DNA of 64,000 bases from Aromatoleum aromaticum EbN1 (GCF_000025965.1 NC_006513.1:3286001-3350000); one strand, 5' to 3'; shown: positions 27,459 to 35,756, counted from the stretch's first letter. A program made the numbers and translations. Notes: a model not told the origin generated them from the letters alone.

Positions 27459-28219
27459 CTGCCGTCGCCGCCGAAATGCCTGAGGTACTTCTGGTCGAGC
27501 CGGTTCATCGGCAACAGGATCGGCAGATCCGCAGTGTTGAAGTCGGGGTCCCACGCGGGCGCGCCGCAGATCCACGCGCCCGCGCGCAGATAGCCCTTGA
27601 TCAGCGGCGGGGGCTCGGCGGCGACGTCCCCGCGCAGCGCGTCGAGCGGCAGCGCGCAGCGCGGGGTCACGCGGTATTCGGGTGGGCTTTCATGCTTCTC
27701 GCGCAGGCGCGCGTAGAGGCTAGCGGCGGTGTGGCCGCCGTCGGCGATGCTGATCGACGCGCAGCCGAGCAGGTAATCGTGGCCGTTGTCGCGCATGTAG
27801 CGCGCAAGCGCGGACCACAGCAGCGCGATCGCTGCGCCGCTGCGGTAGTCGGGATCCACGCACGAGCGGCCGATCTCGACGATGCGCGGGCGCAGATGCT
27901 GCAGCCGCGTCAGGTCGAATTCGGTCTCGGAATAATAGCTGCCGACGCGCCGCGCGGCGTGCGGCGACAGGATGCGGTACGTGCCGACGATCCGGCCGGC
28001 GACGTCGTCGCGCACGACGAGGTGCTCGCAAAACGGGTCGTAGAGGTCATGATCGACGCCCGGGCTCCGCGTCGGCAGCCGCGCGCCCATTTCTTCGGCG
28101 AACACGCGGTAGCGCAGCTTCTTCGCTTCGTGGATCTCGCTCGGGCAGGTGGCGATGCCGGCGTGCAGCGCGCGGCAGCCGGCGCGCTGCAGCTGTGTGG
28201 TCTGTAGCATGCGGTTCAA
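27455..28219 (-). CDS. olsB: L-ornithine N-alpha-acyltransferase (OlsB family)
   Basis: 254 aa of the OlsB/hemolysin-like acyltransferase group. Conserved parts are EIHEAKKLRYRVFAEEMGA, DPFCEHLVVRD (here DLYDPFCEHL), IVGTYRILSP, EIGRSCVDPDYR and the C-terminal KGYLRAGAWICG. The enzyme transfers a 3-hydroxyacyl group from ACP to ornithine, the first step of ornithine lipid synthesis. It is the first gene of the leftward olsB-olsA unit. A weak PHO-box-like arrangement (GAGTCAT-4-CTGAAAC) can be found upstream, but the match is poor. Confidence 0.85.
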   Translation of the reverse strand: MNRMLQTTQLQRAGCRALHAGIATCPSEIHEAKKLRYRVFAEEMGARLPTRSPGVDHDLYDPFCEHLVVRDDVAGRIVGTYRILSPHAARRVGSYYSETEFDLTRLQHLRPRIVEIGRSCVDPDYRSGAAIALLWSALARYMRDNGHDYLLGCASISIADGGHTAASLYARLREKHESPPEYRVTPRCALPLDALRGDVAAEPPPLIKGYLRAGAWICGAPAWDPDFNTADLPILLPMNRLDQKYLRHFGGDGR

Positions 28220-28576
28220 TCCTCGGGTTGGCTCGAGCCAATCTAAGTGGCGCTTGTTTCAGGTCGATGACTCGGAAATGTCCGCCGTGTTACGCCCGCC
28301 GCCGCTCGCCCGACCGTTTCCGCCGGTCCCGGCGGTGTTATAAATCTGTCCACTCGGATTCATACACTTCGTGATCCGACCGGAGGATTACGATGCCCGT
28401 GAATATTCTGCTCGGTTGAGCAGGCCGCGGTACTGCCGGTGCCGAGCGTTCGGGTCGTAGCCGCGCAAAATGCGCCGCTGGCGCGCGCGGGTCGCGGGCG
28501 GCAGCGCGTCGAGGATTGCGTCGCGCTCGCACAGGATCTGCGCATCCGCTCGTTGACGAACACGAAGCGGAGCGGC
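28220..28576. other. Gap with a decayed leftward gene end and an 8-codon ORF
   Basis: On the minus strand about 50 residues ending ARQRRILRGYDPNARHRQYR and NRAEYSRAS, with stop at 28388-28390, look like a genuine protein C terminus, but no start or N-terminal part exists. On the plus strand ATG at 28393 follows GGAGG and encodes only eight residues. Both are probably remnants. Confidence 0.35.
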
Positions 28577-28616
28577 CCGTCATCGAACTGTCACCGCGGG
28601 GTCACGGAGCTTTCAT
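28577..28616 (+). promoter_or_regulatory. PHO box: four 11-bp-spaced PhoB half-sites upstream of plcP
   Basis: CCGTCAT-cgaa-CTGTCAC-cgcg-GGGTCAC-ggag-CTTTCAT: four consecutive 7-mers resembling the PhoB half-site CTGTCAT/C, separated by 4 bp each, ending 22 bases before the plcP ATG. The 7+4 periodicity is the established PHO-box architecture. This predicts induction by PhoB under phosphate limitation. Confidence 0.8.
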
Positions 28617-28638
28617 CGTCGGTGGGTAACGTGGCTGC

Positions 28639-29433
28639 ATGCCAACGGTCAAATCGGTCTTTCTTTCCGACATCCATCTCGGCACGCCGGCGTGCCAGGC
28701 GGAACGGGTCGTCGAATTCCTCCGCGAGTATCCCGCCGACAACACGTTCCTGATCGGCGACATCGTCGACTTCTGGGCGATGAATCGCAGCATCTGCTGG
28801 CGCCAGTCCCACAACACGGTCGTGCAGAAGCTGTTGCGGCGCGCGCGCCACGGCGGACGCGTCGTGCTGATACCCGGAAACCACGATGAGGCGCTGCGCG
28901 ATTACTGCGGCACCGTGTTCGGGGACATCGAGGTGCTCGAAGAGGTCGTGCATGAAACCGCGGACGGCAAGCGCCACCTGCTGATCCACGGCGACCAATT
29001 TGACCAGGTGACGCGCCACCACCGCTGGGTCGCCGTGCTCGGCGACCGCGCCTATACGGTGCTCGTGCGCCTGAACGTCCTGCTGTCGTGGGTGCGCCGC
29101 AGGTTGAACCTCCCCGGCTACTGGTCGCTAGCCGGCTATGCGAAGCGCAAGGTCAAGAAGGCGCTCGATTTCATTTTCGATTTCGAGGAGTCGGCGATTC
29201 ATCACGTGCGCGAGCGCGGCCTCGACGGCGTGATCTGCGGCCACATCCACTGGGCTGCGATACGCGAGGTCGACGGCCTCAGTTACGTCAATTGCGGCGA
29301 CTGGGTTGATTCGTGCACCGCGATCGTCGAGCATCCCGACGGCCGCCTCGAGTTGATCGCGTGGGGCGCACGCGAAGCCGCGACGAACCGCACGGTGCTT
29401 GAAGCGGCGGAGGCTTCCGAATGCGCGTACTGA
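28639..29433 (+). CDS. plcP: Metallophosphoesterase, PlcP-type phospholipase C (also annotated as UDP-diacylglucosamine diphosphatase-like)
   Basis: A 264-aa calcineurin-like phosphoesterase. Metal ligands are in SDIHLG, GDIVDFW, PGNHDEAL, LIHGDQFD and VICGHIHWA. Segments typical of the PlcP branch are visible: GTPACQAE, RHHRWVAVLGDRAY, YWSLAGYAKRKVKKA and NCGDWVDSCTAIVEH. PlcP, described in Sinorhizobium meliloti and marine bacteria, cleaves phospholipids to diacylglycerol during phosphate starvation, releasing the head group phosphate. The PHO box upstream and the overlapping glycosyltransferase plus diacylglycerol kinase downstream fit that role rather than lipid A synthesis. It overlaps the next gene by 13 bases. 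Confidence 0.85.
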   Translation: MPTVKSVFLSDIHLGTPACQAERVVEFLREYPADNTFLIGDIVDFWAMNRSICWRQSHNTVVQKLLRRARHGGRVVLIPGNHDEALRDYCGTVFGDIEVLEEVVHETADGKRHLLIHGDQFDQVTRHHRWVAVLGDRAYTVLVRLNVLLSWVRRRLNLPGYWSLAGYAKRKVKKALDFIFDFEESAIHHVRERGLDGVICGHIHWAAIREVDGLSYVNCGDWVDSCTAIVEHPDGRLELIAWGAREAATNRTVLEAAEASECAY

Positions 29434-30641
29434 TGGTGTCAGACGTCTATTTTCCGCGCGTGAACGGTGTATCGACGTCGATCGAGACTTTTCGCCGCGC
29501 GCTGTCTCCGCGCGGCGTCGCGACCCGCCTCGTCGTGCCCCGATATGCGGACGAGGCCGAAGAGGAGGGGATCGTTCGCGTGGGGGGCCGCGCAGTCCCG
29601 GGCGACGGCGAAGACCGGCTGCCACGCTGGCGCGCGATGCACGCGGCGGTGCGAGAGGCCGCGCGGGATTGCGACCTGATCCACATCCAGACGCCGTTCG
29701 TCGCGCACTATGCCGGCGTCACCGCCGCACGCAGCCTCGGTCTCCCGGTCCTCGCGACGTATCACACGCTGTTCGAAGAGTATCTGCAGCACTACGTCCC
29801 GCTGCTGCCCGCGCGCTGGCTTCGGCACGGCGCGCGGGCGCTATCGCGCCGGCAGTGCAACGACCTCGACGCGGTGATCGTGCCGTCCACCGCGATGCAG
29901 CAGCGACTGCAGCAGTACGGCGTGACCGCGCCGACGCACACATTGCCGACCGGCGTGCCGTTCGAGCGCCTGGCCGCCGGTGCACCGGGCGAGTTCCGCA
30001 GGCGCTGCGGAATTCCGTCGGATCGGCCCGTCGCGCTCTACGTCGGGCGCGTCGCCCATGAAAAGAACATCGGATTCCTGCTCGATGCGATGCACCATAC
30101 GCTCGCGCGGCGCCCGGACCTGCTGCTCATGATCGCCGGCGAGGGACCGGTCGAGCGCGAGCTCCGGGATCGGGTGAGGCGCGAGGGGCTCGGCGAGTCG
30201 GTGCTGTTCGTCGGTTATCTCGAGCGCGTGAACGCGCTGCCGGCCTGTTACGCAGCGGCCGACGTCTTCGTCTTTGCGTCCCAGACCGAAACGCAGGGAC
30301 TCGTGCTGCTCGAGGCGATGGCGGCCGGCCTGCCGGTCGTTGCGTTGTCGGACATGGGCACGCACGACATCCTCGCGCCGGGGCGCGGTGCGCTTTCGCC
30401 GCCGGACGACCCGCGGCTCTTCGGCGACGCGCTCGTGGACCTCTTCGCGCGTCCGCACGAGCGTCAAAAGCTCGCAGACGACGCGCGGCGGTACGCCGCG
30501 GAGTGGTCCGACGTCGCGATGGCGGGGAGACTCGCGACGCTCTACGGCACGCTGTGCCGGGGGCCGGCGGCCTGCACCGATGTGGCGCGTCGTTCGTCGG
30601 GCATGACCCGTCCGTTCCTGCGCTCGTTCGACGAACGGTGA
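29421..30641 (+). CDS. GT4-family glycosyltransferase, probable diacylglycerol glycosyltransferase
   Basis: 406 aa with the GT-B layout. The N-terminal acceptor domain begins MRVLMVSDVYFPRVNGVSTS, and the C-terminal nucleotide-sugar domain has YVGRVAHEKNIGFLLDA, FVGYLERVNALPACYAAADV and the E-x7-E motif in FASQTETQGLVLLEAMAAGLP. Immediately downstream of plcP with overlap. In plcP-agt operons such enzymes glycosylate diacylglycerol to replacement glycolipids, the most likely role here; acceptor and sugar are not proven by sequence. Confidence 0.82.
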   Translation: MRVLMVSDVYFPRVNGVSTSIETFRRALSPRGVATRLVVPRYADEAEEEGIVRVGGRAVPGDGEDRLPRWRAMHAAVREAARDCDLIHIQTPFVAHYAGVTAARSLGLPVLATYHTLFEEYLQHYVPLLPARWLRHGARALSRRQCNDLDAVIVPSTAMQQRLQQYGVTAPTHTLPTGVPFERLAAGAPGEFRRRCGIPSDRPVALYVGRVAHEKNIGFLLDAMHHTLARRPDLLLMIAGEGPVERELRDRVRREGLGESVLFVGYLERVNALPACYAAADVFVFASQTETQGLVLLEAMAAGLPVVALSDMGTHDILAPGRGALSPPDDPRLFGDALVDLFARPHERQKLADDARRYAAEWSDVAMAGRLATLYGTLCRGPAACTDVARRSSGMTRPFLRSFDER

Positions 30642-31060
30642 CGCACGAGCGCATGCCGCCGCGGCCGGCCGATAGCGCGGTCGAGCGCGAGTCGCCGTTC
30701 AAGGGCAAGACCGGCCTGCGCGGGATCTGGAACGCGCTCCGCTATTCGCTCGCTGGGCTCAAGGCCGCCTATGTCCACGAAGACGCGTTCCGGCAGGAAG
30801 TCCGGCTCGCGGCGCTGCTCGTGCCGATCGCGCTGATCATGCCGGTCGCGGCCGCCGAGCGCGCGCTGATGGTCGCGAGCGTGCTGCTCGTGCTCGTCGT
30901 CGAGCTGCTCAACTCGGCGATCGAAGCGGTCGTCGATCGCGTCGGTCTCGAGAGCCACCGCCTCGCAAAGCGCGCGAAGGACATCGGCAGTGCGGCGGTG
31001 CTGGTTTCGCTGGTCCTGGGCGCGTTCGTCTGGGGCAGCATTTTGCTGGACAGGATATGA
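30638..31060 (+). CDS. dgkA: Diacylglycerol kinase (DgkA family)
   Basis: A small integral membrane kinase of about 140 aa with three helices. Conserved motifs are AYVHEDAFRQEVRLA and the signature VVELLNSAIEAVVDRVG, followed by KRAKDIGSAAV. It phosphorylates diacylglycerol to phosphatidic acid, so it would recycle the product of PlcP. GTG 30638 overlaps the preceding stop; an ATG five codons later is an alternative. The stop overlaps the next glycosyltransferase (ATGA). Confidence 0.9.
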   Translation: MTHERMPPRPADSAVERESPFKGKTGLRGIWNALRYSLAGLKAAYVHEDAFRQEVRLAALLVPIALIMPVAAAERALMVASVLLVLVVELLNSAIEAVVDRVGLESHRLAKRAKDIGSAAVLVSLVLGAFVWGSILLDRI

Positions 31061-32319
31061 GCTGCCTCGATATTGCCGTCGTTACCGAAACCTTTCCGCC
31101 CGAGGTCAACGGCGTCGCGATGACGCTTGGGCGGCTCGTGCACGGCATGCGCGAGCGTGGCCATCGCGTTAGCATAGTGCGGCCCCGCCAACGCCGGGAC
31201 GACCGAGGGAGCGAGTACGACTTGACGATCGCAGGCGTGCCGATGCCCGGCTATGCCGGCCTGCGCTTCGGCCTGCCGTCGGGCGGCGCACTCGCGCGGC
31301 AGTGGCGCAGGCACCGCCCCGATCTCGTCCACGTCGTGACCGAAGGGCCGCTCGGATGGTCCGCCGTGAGCACGGCGCGCCGCCTCGGCATTCCGGTGAC
31401 GTCCGGTTTTCACACGAACTTCGACCATTACAGCGTGCATTACGGCCTCGGCTGGCTGCGCCCGGCGGTGTCGGCCTACTTGCGGGCACTTCACCGCAGG
31501 ACGCGCGCGACACTCGTCCCGACGACGGCGCTCGCAGCCGATCTCGCCGGCGAGGGGGTGCCGGGCGTCCGCGTCGTGGGTCGTGGCGTCGATACCCGTC
31601 TGTTCAACCCGCGTCGCCGCAGCACGGATCTGCGCGCGGAATGGGGCGCCGCGCCCGAGGATTTCGTCTGTCTCTATGTCGGGCGTCTCGCCCCCGAGAA
31701 GAATCTTGTCCTCGCCGAGCGCGCCTTCGCGGCGATTCGCGGGCAACATTCAAACGCGCGGATGATCTGGATCGGCGACGGCCCGTCCGCTTCGCGCCTG
31801 AAACTTGAGCGTCCCGACCACCACTTCGCGGGCGTGCGGCTGCACGAAGCGCTCGCGGAGCACTACGCGAGCGCCGATCTGTTTCTGTTTCCGAGTCTCA
31901 CCGAGACGTACGGCAACGTCGTCGCCGAGGCGATGGCGAGCGGCACGCCGGTCGTCGCGTATCGCAGCGCGGCGGCCGCCGAACTGGTCGAGGACGGCGA
32001 AAACGGCGCGCTGGCGCCGCCAGGGGACGACGCGGGTTTCGTCGCCGCGGCGCTGTCGACGCTCGCCGACCGGACGCGGCTCGGTCGATTGTCACGCGCG
32101 GCCCGTGTGAGCATGTTGCCAGCGCAGCTGGGATGGTGTCGTCCTCGCGTTCGAGCGGGTCGCGCGGGACGTGATTCGAGACGCTTGTCCCTGCTCGGAA
32201 AGACGCCGCGATTGCGAAGATGCACGCTCCTGGGCCGATCCCTGACCGCGCCGGCGTCGAGTCGGGGGTGCGGACGAAGTTCGGCCGCCCCCTTGGACGT
32301 TCTGGCGCTGCCGGCGTGA
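31057..32319 (+). CDS. GT4-family glycosyltransferase, probable lipid glycosyltransferase with a frameshifted C terminus
   Basis: GT-B enzyme beginning MSCLDIAVVTETFPPEVNGV, with FHTNFDHYSVHY, VGRLAPEKNLVLAERA and LFPSLTETYGNVVAEAMASG as nucleotide-sugar motifs. ATG overlaps the dgkA stop. The last 60 or so residues are arginine-rich and unlike the family. In the neighbouring frame, SWDGVVLAFERVARDVIRDA is the expected GT4 C terminus and ends at 32245. A single extra base between about 32110 and 32126 would explain this, so the gene is either mutated at its end or carries a sequencing error. The core catalytic domain is intact. Confidence 0.8.
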   Translation: MSCLDIAVVTETFPPEVNGVAMTLGRLVHGMRERGHRVSIVRPRQRRDDRGSEYDLTIAGVPMPGYAGLRFGLPSGGALARQWRRHRPDLVHVVTEGPLGWSAVSTARRLGIPVTSGFHTNFDHYSVHYGLGWLRPAVSAYLRALHRRTRATLVPTTALAADLAGEGVPGVRVVGRGVDTRLFNPRRRSTDLRAEWGAAPEDFVCLYVGRLAPEKNLVLAERAFAAIRGQHSNARMIWIGDGPSASRLKLERPDHHFAGVRLHEALAEHYASADLFLFPSLTETYGNVVAEAMASGTPVVAYRSAAAAELVEDGENGALAPPGDDAGFVAAALSTLADRTRLGRLSRAARVSMLPAQLGWCRPRVRAGRAGRDSRRLSLLGKTPRLRRCTLLGRSLTAPASSRGCGRSSAAPLDVLALPA

Positions 32320-32332
32320 AAAAATGCACACT

Positions 32333-32376
32333 CGGTGCCAATCGCCGTCTTACACGCCGTGCGTGTAACGGCACCG
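32333..32376. promoter_or_regulatory. Nested inverted repeats upstream of the EAL/GGDEF gene
   Basis: The outer pair is CGGTGCC (32333-32339) with GGCACCG (32370-32376); the inner palindrome TTACACGC-CGT-GCGTGTAA is at 32350-32368. It ends about 57 bases before the start codon, so it may be an operator or a leader-RNA structure. Confidence 0.5.
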
Positions 32377-32433
32377 ACATAACTGCCGAGTAGCCTCCGG
32401 TGTTCCTGCTCACCAAAGGATCGATCGTCCGCC

Positions 32434-34275
32434 ATGAGGCAATCCGAACAGCCCGCCCTCCGCCCGACCCGGAATCCGAACGGTCCTACGAGTCATCTTG
32501 ACGAATTGCACGCGCTAGTCGACGAGCGGGCGCTTGAGTTCGCGTTCCAGCCGATTGCCGACGTCAGCCACGCGTCTGTCTACGGATATGAGGCGTTGAT
32601 GCGGGGCCCAGCAGGTTCTCGACTGCGCAGTCCGGACGAGATCCTGCGCGCAGCGCGCGCCGCGGGGCGGCTCGCCGAACTCGAACGCATCGCGTGCCTC
32701 ACGGCAATCGACGCATTCGCGCGCCAGCGCCTGAAGGGGAAACTTTTTCTGAACCTTTCCGCGCCGCTGATCGAACACTTCGCGCGCGACAATGGCGCGG
32801 AGCTCGTGGGTCGTGCCGAGGCCGCAGGCATCGCGCCCGTTCGGCTCGTACTGGAGCTCACCGAACACGAGCGGGTCGAGGACGTCGACGGGCTGCACGC
32901 GGCAATGACGACGCTCTGCGCGGCGGGGATCACGCTGGCGCTCGACGATTTCGGAGATGGCCGATCGAGTCTGCGTTTGTGGGTGCAACTCAGACCGCAA
33001 ATCGTCAAGCTCGACAAGTTCTTCGTCCAGGGCCTCGATTCGGACATCCGGAAAGTCGAGGTGATTCGAGGCGTGTTGCGTCTGGCCGAGGTGTTGGGTA
33101 CGCCCCTCGTCGCCGAAGGCATCGAAGATCCAGTACAGCTCGCGGTGCTGCGCGACCTCGGGTGTCATTACGCGCAGGGTTACTGTCTCGGGCGGCCGGC
33201 GCAGTTCCCCGAACCCGGTCTGCTTCCGGCCGCGCTGGCAGTGCTGCGTTCGGACAAGGTCTCAGTCCTCCCCGCGTCGTCGCCACAGCCGAGATTCGAC
33301 CACTCGGTCGACAGGCTCCGCGTAGCAGCGCCGAGTGTCGTGCCGCAGACAGCCAGCTCCGAGCTGATGCGCCTCTTCATCGCGAATCCGGACCTGCATG
33401 CGATCGGCGTCGTCGATCGCGACCGGCCGGTGGGGCTCGTGAACCGCCGCGATTTCATCGAGGCGTATGCGCAGCCGTACCACCGCGAGCTCTACGGCAA
33501 GCGTCCGGTAGCGGAGTTCATGAACGCGGACCCGTTGTGCGCGGAGCGCTCGGCGCCGCTCCAGTCGCTGGTCAACGTGCTGGCTGGCGAGGATCAGCGC
33601 TACCTACAGGACGGCTTCATCGTCACTGACGAGGGTCGGTATGCCGGGGTCGCGACAGGCGAGAGTCTCGTACGCGCCGTCACCGAACTGCGAATCGAGG
33701 CCGCCCGCCACGCGAACCCCCTGACGTTGCTGCCCGGCAACATTCCGGTGACCGAGCACATCGGCCGGCTGCTCGACGCGCGCGTGCCGTTTGCGGCCTG
33801 CTATTTCGATCTCAACAACTTCAAGCCGTACAACGACCTCTATGGCTACTGGCGGGGCGACGAGATGATCAAGCTTGCCGCGAAGCTCGTGCTCGCGCAC
33901 AGCGATCGAAAACATGATTTCGTCGGCCACGTCGGCGGGGACGACTTCGTCGTGCTGTTCCAGAGTGAAGACTGGGCGGCGCGCTGCCGAGCGATCGTCC
34001 ACGAGTTCAATCGCGATGCGCACGCGCTGTTCGACACCCGTGAGCTGGAGTCGGGCGGCTTCAACAGCGAGGACCGGCGCGGTTTCGCGGCGTTCTTTCC
34101 GCTGACGACAATTGCCGTCGGCCAGGTCCACGTGGTTTCCGGGCAGTTCCGCGACGCCGAGGACGTCGCGTCCGCCGCTGCTGAGGCGAAGAAGATAGCG
34201 AAGCGCTCACGAACAGGCATCCACCTCGCGCCCACGGCGCAGGTGATACCGAGGCTGCATGTTGTAAGGAGCTGA
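32434..34275 (+). CDS. c-di-GMP signalling protein with EAL, CBS-like and GGDEF domains
   Basis: 613 aa. Residues about 20-265 form an EAL phosphodiesterase domain with YEALMRG, LFLNLSA, LVLELTEHERV, LDDFGDGRSSL, VKLDKFFVQ and VAEGIE all retained, suggesting activity. A CBS-pair region follows (about 295-425; HAIGVVDRDRPVGLVNRRDF). A C-terminal GGDEF domain (about 435-600) has CYFDLNNFKPYND but GGDDF in place of GG(D/E)EF, replacing the catalytic Glu with Asp, so the cyclase may be weak or regulatory. No membrane segment or signal peptide, therefore cytosolic. It stands apart from its neighbours. Confidence 0.9.
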   Translation: MRQSEQPALRPTRNPNGPTSHLDELHALVDERALEFAFQPIADVSHASVYGYEALMRGPAGSRLRSPDEILRAARAAGRLAELERIACLTAIDAFARQRLKGKLFLNLSAPLIEHFARDNGAELVGRAEAAGIAPVRLVLELTEHERVEDVDGLHAAMTTLCAAGITLALDDFGDGRSSLRLWVQLRPQIVKLDKFFVQGLDSDIRKVEVIRGVLRLAEVLGTPLVAEGIEDPVQLAVLRDLGCHYAQGYCLGRPAQFPEPGLLPAALAVLRSDKVSVLPASSPQPRFDHSVDRLRVAAPSVVPQTASSELMRLFIANPDLHAIGVVDRDRPVGLVNRRDFIEAYAQPYHRELYGKRPVAEFMNADPLCAERSAPLQSLVNVLAGEDQRYLQDGFIVTDEGRYAGVATGESLVRAVTELRIEAARHANPLTLLPGNIPVTEHIGRLLDARVPFAACYFDLNNFKPYNDLYGYWRGDEMIKLAAKLVLAHSDRKHDFVGHVGGDDFVVLFQSEDWAARCRAIVHEFNRDAHALFDTRELESGGFNSEDRRGFAAFFPLTTIAVGQVHVVSGQFRDAEDVASAAAEAKKIAKRSRTGIHLAPTAQVIPRLHVVRS

Positions 34276-34391
34276 CGGCCTTGCGCCGAACTTGAACGTC
34301 AGCCACGTTTCGCACAGGCGGCCGAGATCTAACCCGATGTGGTATTCAAGCGAGAGGTTGGCCCCTCGAGTTCGTCGAGAAGGAGCGTGAA

Positions 34392-34886
34392 ATGCGTGAC
34401 ACCCCGTATAACGTGCTGTTCATATCTACCGGAAATGCAGCCCGCAGCATCATCGCTGAGGTAGTCCTTAACCATGTTGGGGACGGTCGCTTCCGGGCCT
34501 TCAGCGCTGGCAGTCGGCCCCTGGGGCACGTGCATCCGCGGACGCTCGAAGTCCTTTCGAGCGAGGGGTACGACGTTGCAGGTGTGCGCAGCAAGAGCTG
34601 GTCGGAGTTCGCTACGGACGAGGCGCCCCAAATGGACTTCATTTTCACGGTTTGCGACAAGGCGGCCGGGGAGGTGTGCCCGGTATGGCCCGGCCAGCCG
34701 ATCACCGCCCATTGGAGCTTTCCAGACCCCGCTGCGGTCGAAGGCGACGGCGACAAGCTGGCCCGCGCGTTCACGAACGCAGTCGCCCAGATCGCCCGCC
34801 GCATCCGCCTTTTCCTGAGCCTTCCGATGGAGACGATCGAGCGCATGTCGCTGCAATCAATGCTTCGCGAGTTTGGCCACGAGTGA
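34392..34886 (+). CDS. ArsC/low-molecular-weight phosphatase-like protein lacking the catalytic Cys
   Basis: 164 aa of the LMW protein tyrosine phosphatase/thioredoxin-type arsenate reductase fold. The P-loop reads LFISTGNAARSIIAE where active family members have Cys at the first P-loop position (C-T-G-N-S-A-R-S); here codon TCT gives Ser. The remaining loop Arg and the C-terminal W-x-F-x-D-P acid (HWSFPDP) are kept. A Ser substitution abolishes the usual phospho-Cys chemistry, so it may be a binding protein or inactive. The start is preceded by AAGGAG. It stands alone between the EAL/GGDEF gene and a pseudogene. Confidence 0.8.
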   Translation: MRDTPYNVLFISTGNAARSIIAEVVLNHVGDGRFRAFSAGSRPLGHVHPRTLEVLSSEGYDVAGVRSKSWSEFATDEAPQMDFIFTVCDKAAGEVCPVWPGQPITAHWSFPDPAAVEGDGDKLARAFTNAVAQIARRIRLFLSLPMETIERMSLQSMLREFGHE

Positions 34887-35000
34887 CGGGAGCGATGGTT
34901 TGTGCGCAGTTGTTCTTCGGGCGATGCGTCGGCGGGACGAGCAAAGGGCCCGCGTCCGTCACGCGCGCCCTTTGGCGTGAAGAGGCTCACTCAACGTGGC
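34887..35000. other. Short gap before a pseudogene
   Basis: No gene or clear hairpin is seen. Confidence 0.3.
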
Positions 35001-35262
35001 GCGCGCGCTTCGCATGCCGCGGTCGTCGCGCGCCAACTTGAGACGGTCTGTCTCGTGGGACGCGAAAACCTCGTCATCGACGAGGACGGTAGCGGGGTAC
35101 AGTTGGGCGGACTGACGCTGAGGCAGGGCGACAGGCTCACACTCGACGGCAACGATGGCGCGGGTTTACGCCGGCGCAATGCGGGTGCAGGAGCACGTGC
35201 CACACGAACTCGTCGAGCGCCTCAACCGGCTGCGCGGGACTTTGCACTTGAAGCAGGCATGA
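35001..35262 (+). pseudogene. Fragment of a PEP-utilising enzyme / pyruvate phosphate dikinase
   Basis: RASHAAVVARQLETVCLVGR (phosphohistidine domain with the catalytic His in SHAAVVAR) runs into GGLTLRQGDRLTLDGNDGA, the standard end of the swivelling domain. One extra base at about 35162 then breaks the frame; the next frame continues VYAGAMRVQEHVPHELVERL and stops at 35262. Neither the ATP-grasp part nor the full PEP-binding barrel is present. A decayed remnant. Confidence 0.7.
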
Positions 35263-35756
35263 ATGTTTCACGGCATGCTCGTGTCCGGAATCGAGGCCTC
35301 TAATGTCAAAAATGGACCGAATCGCCGCTATCCAGACGTGATTCAAAGCAGAAACGGGGCGACACTGCCGGATAATGATGTGATTCCCCAGAGAAATTGA
35401 ACCGGATTCGGCTGAGATCATCGTGTCGAAGCAGGATTCACTGAAAACCGGGGCCATTCGCGCCATCCAAAAGCAATTTTATTCCCATATCAGTCATGTT
35501 GATACAACACAATTTTAGGAAAAAAAGGTTTTGATCGCGTTCCGATGCCCGTCTAAACTTCGCACTGCGCCGATTGTGCAGGGGCACCTGGAGCGATGGG
35601 GCGTGCAGTAATTTAGACGGTTGTCTGCAGGCACCCCCGGCAAACGACTGGAATCGATATCTTTTTCGCACGAAAAATTGTTTCGCGAATAGTTCCTGCG
35701 AAGTGAAGCGCGCTGGCTGTTTCGAATCCGCACGTTAATTTCTGTCAGAGGTCCTC
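35263..35756. other. A+T-richer intergenic stretch
   Basis: Base composition is visibly lower in G+C than its surroundings (for example 35490-35560 and 35650-35740). Short leftward frames here have no start signals or motifs. It probably holds the promoter of the small gene at 35757. Confidence 0.45.

Noticed and set aside
28393-28419. Eight-codon leader peptide with a strong GGAGG site
   Set aside because: No attenuator hairpin or regulatory codons follow, and a minus-strand remnant occupies the same DNA; noted only as a possible gene scar.
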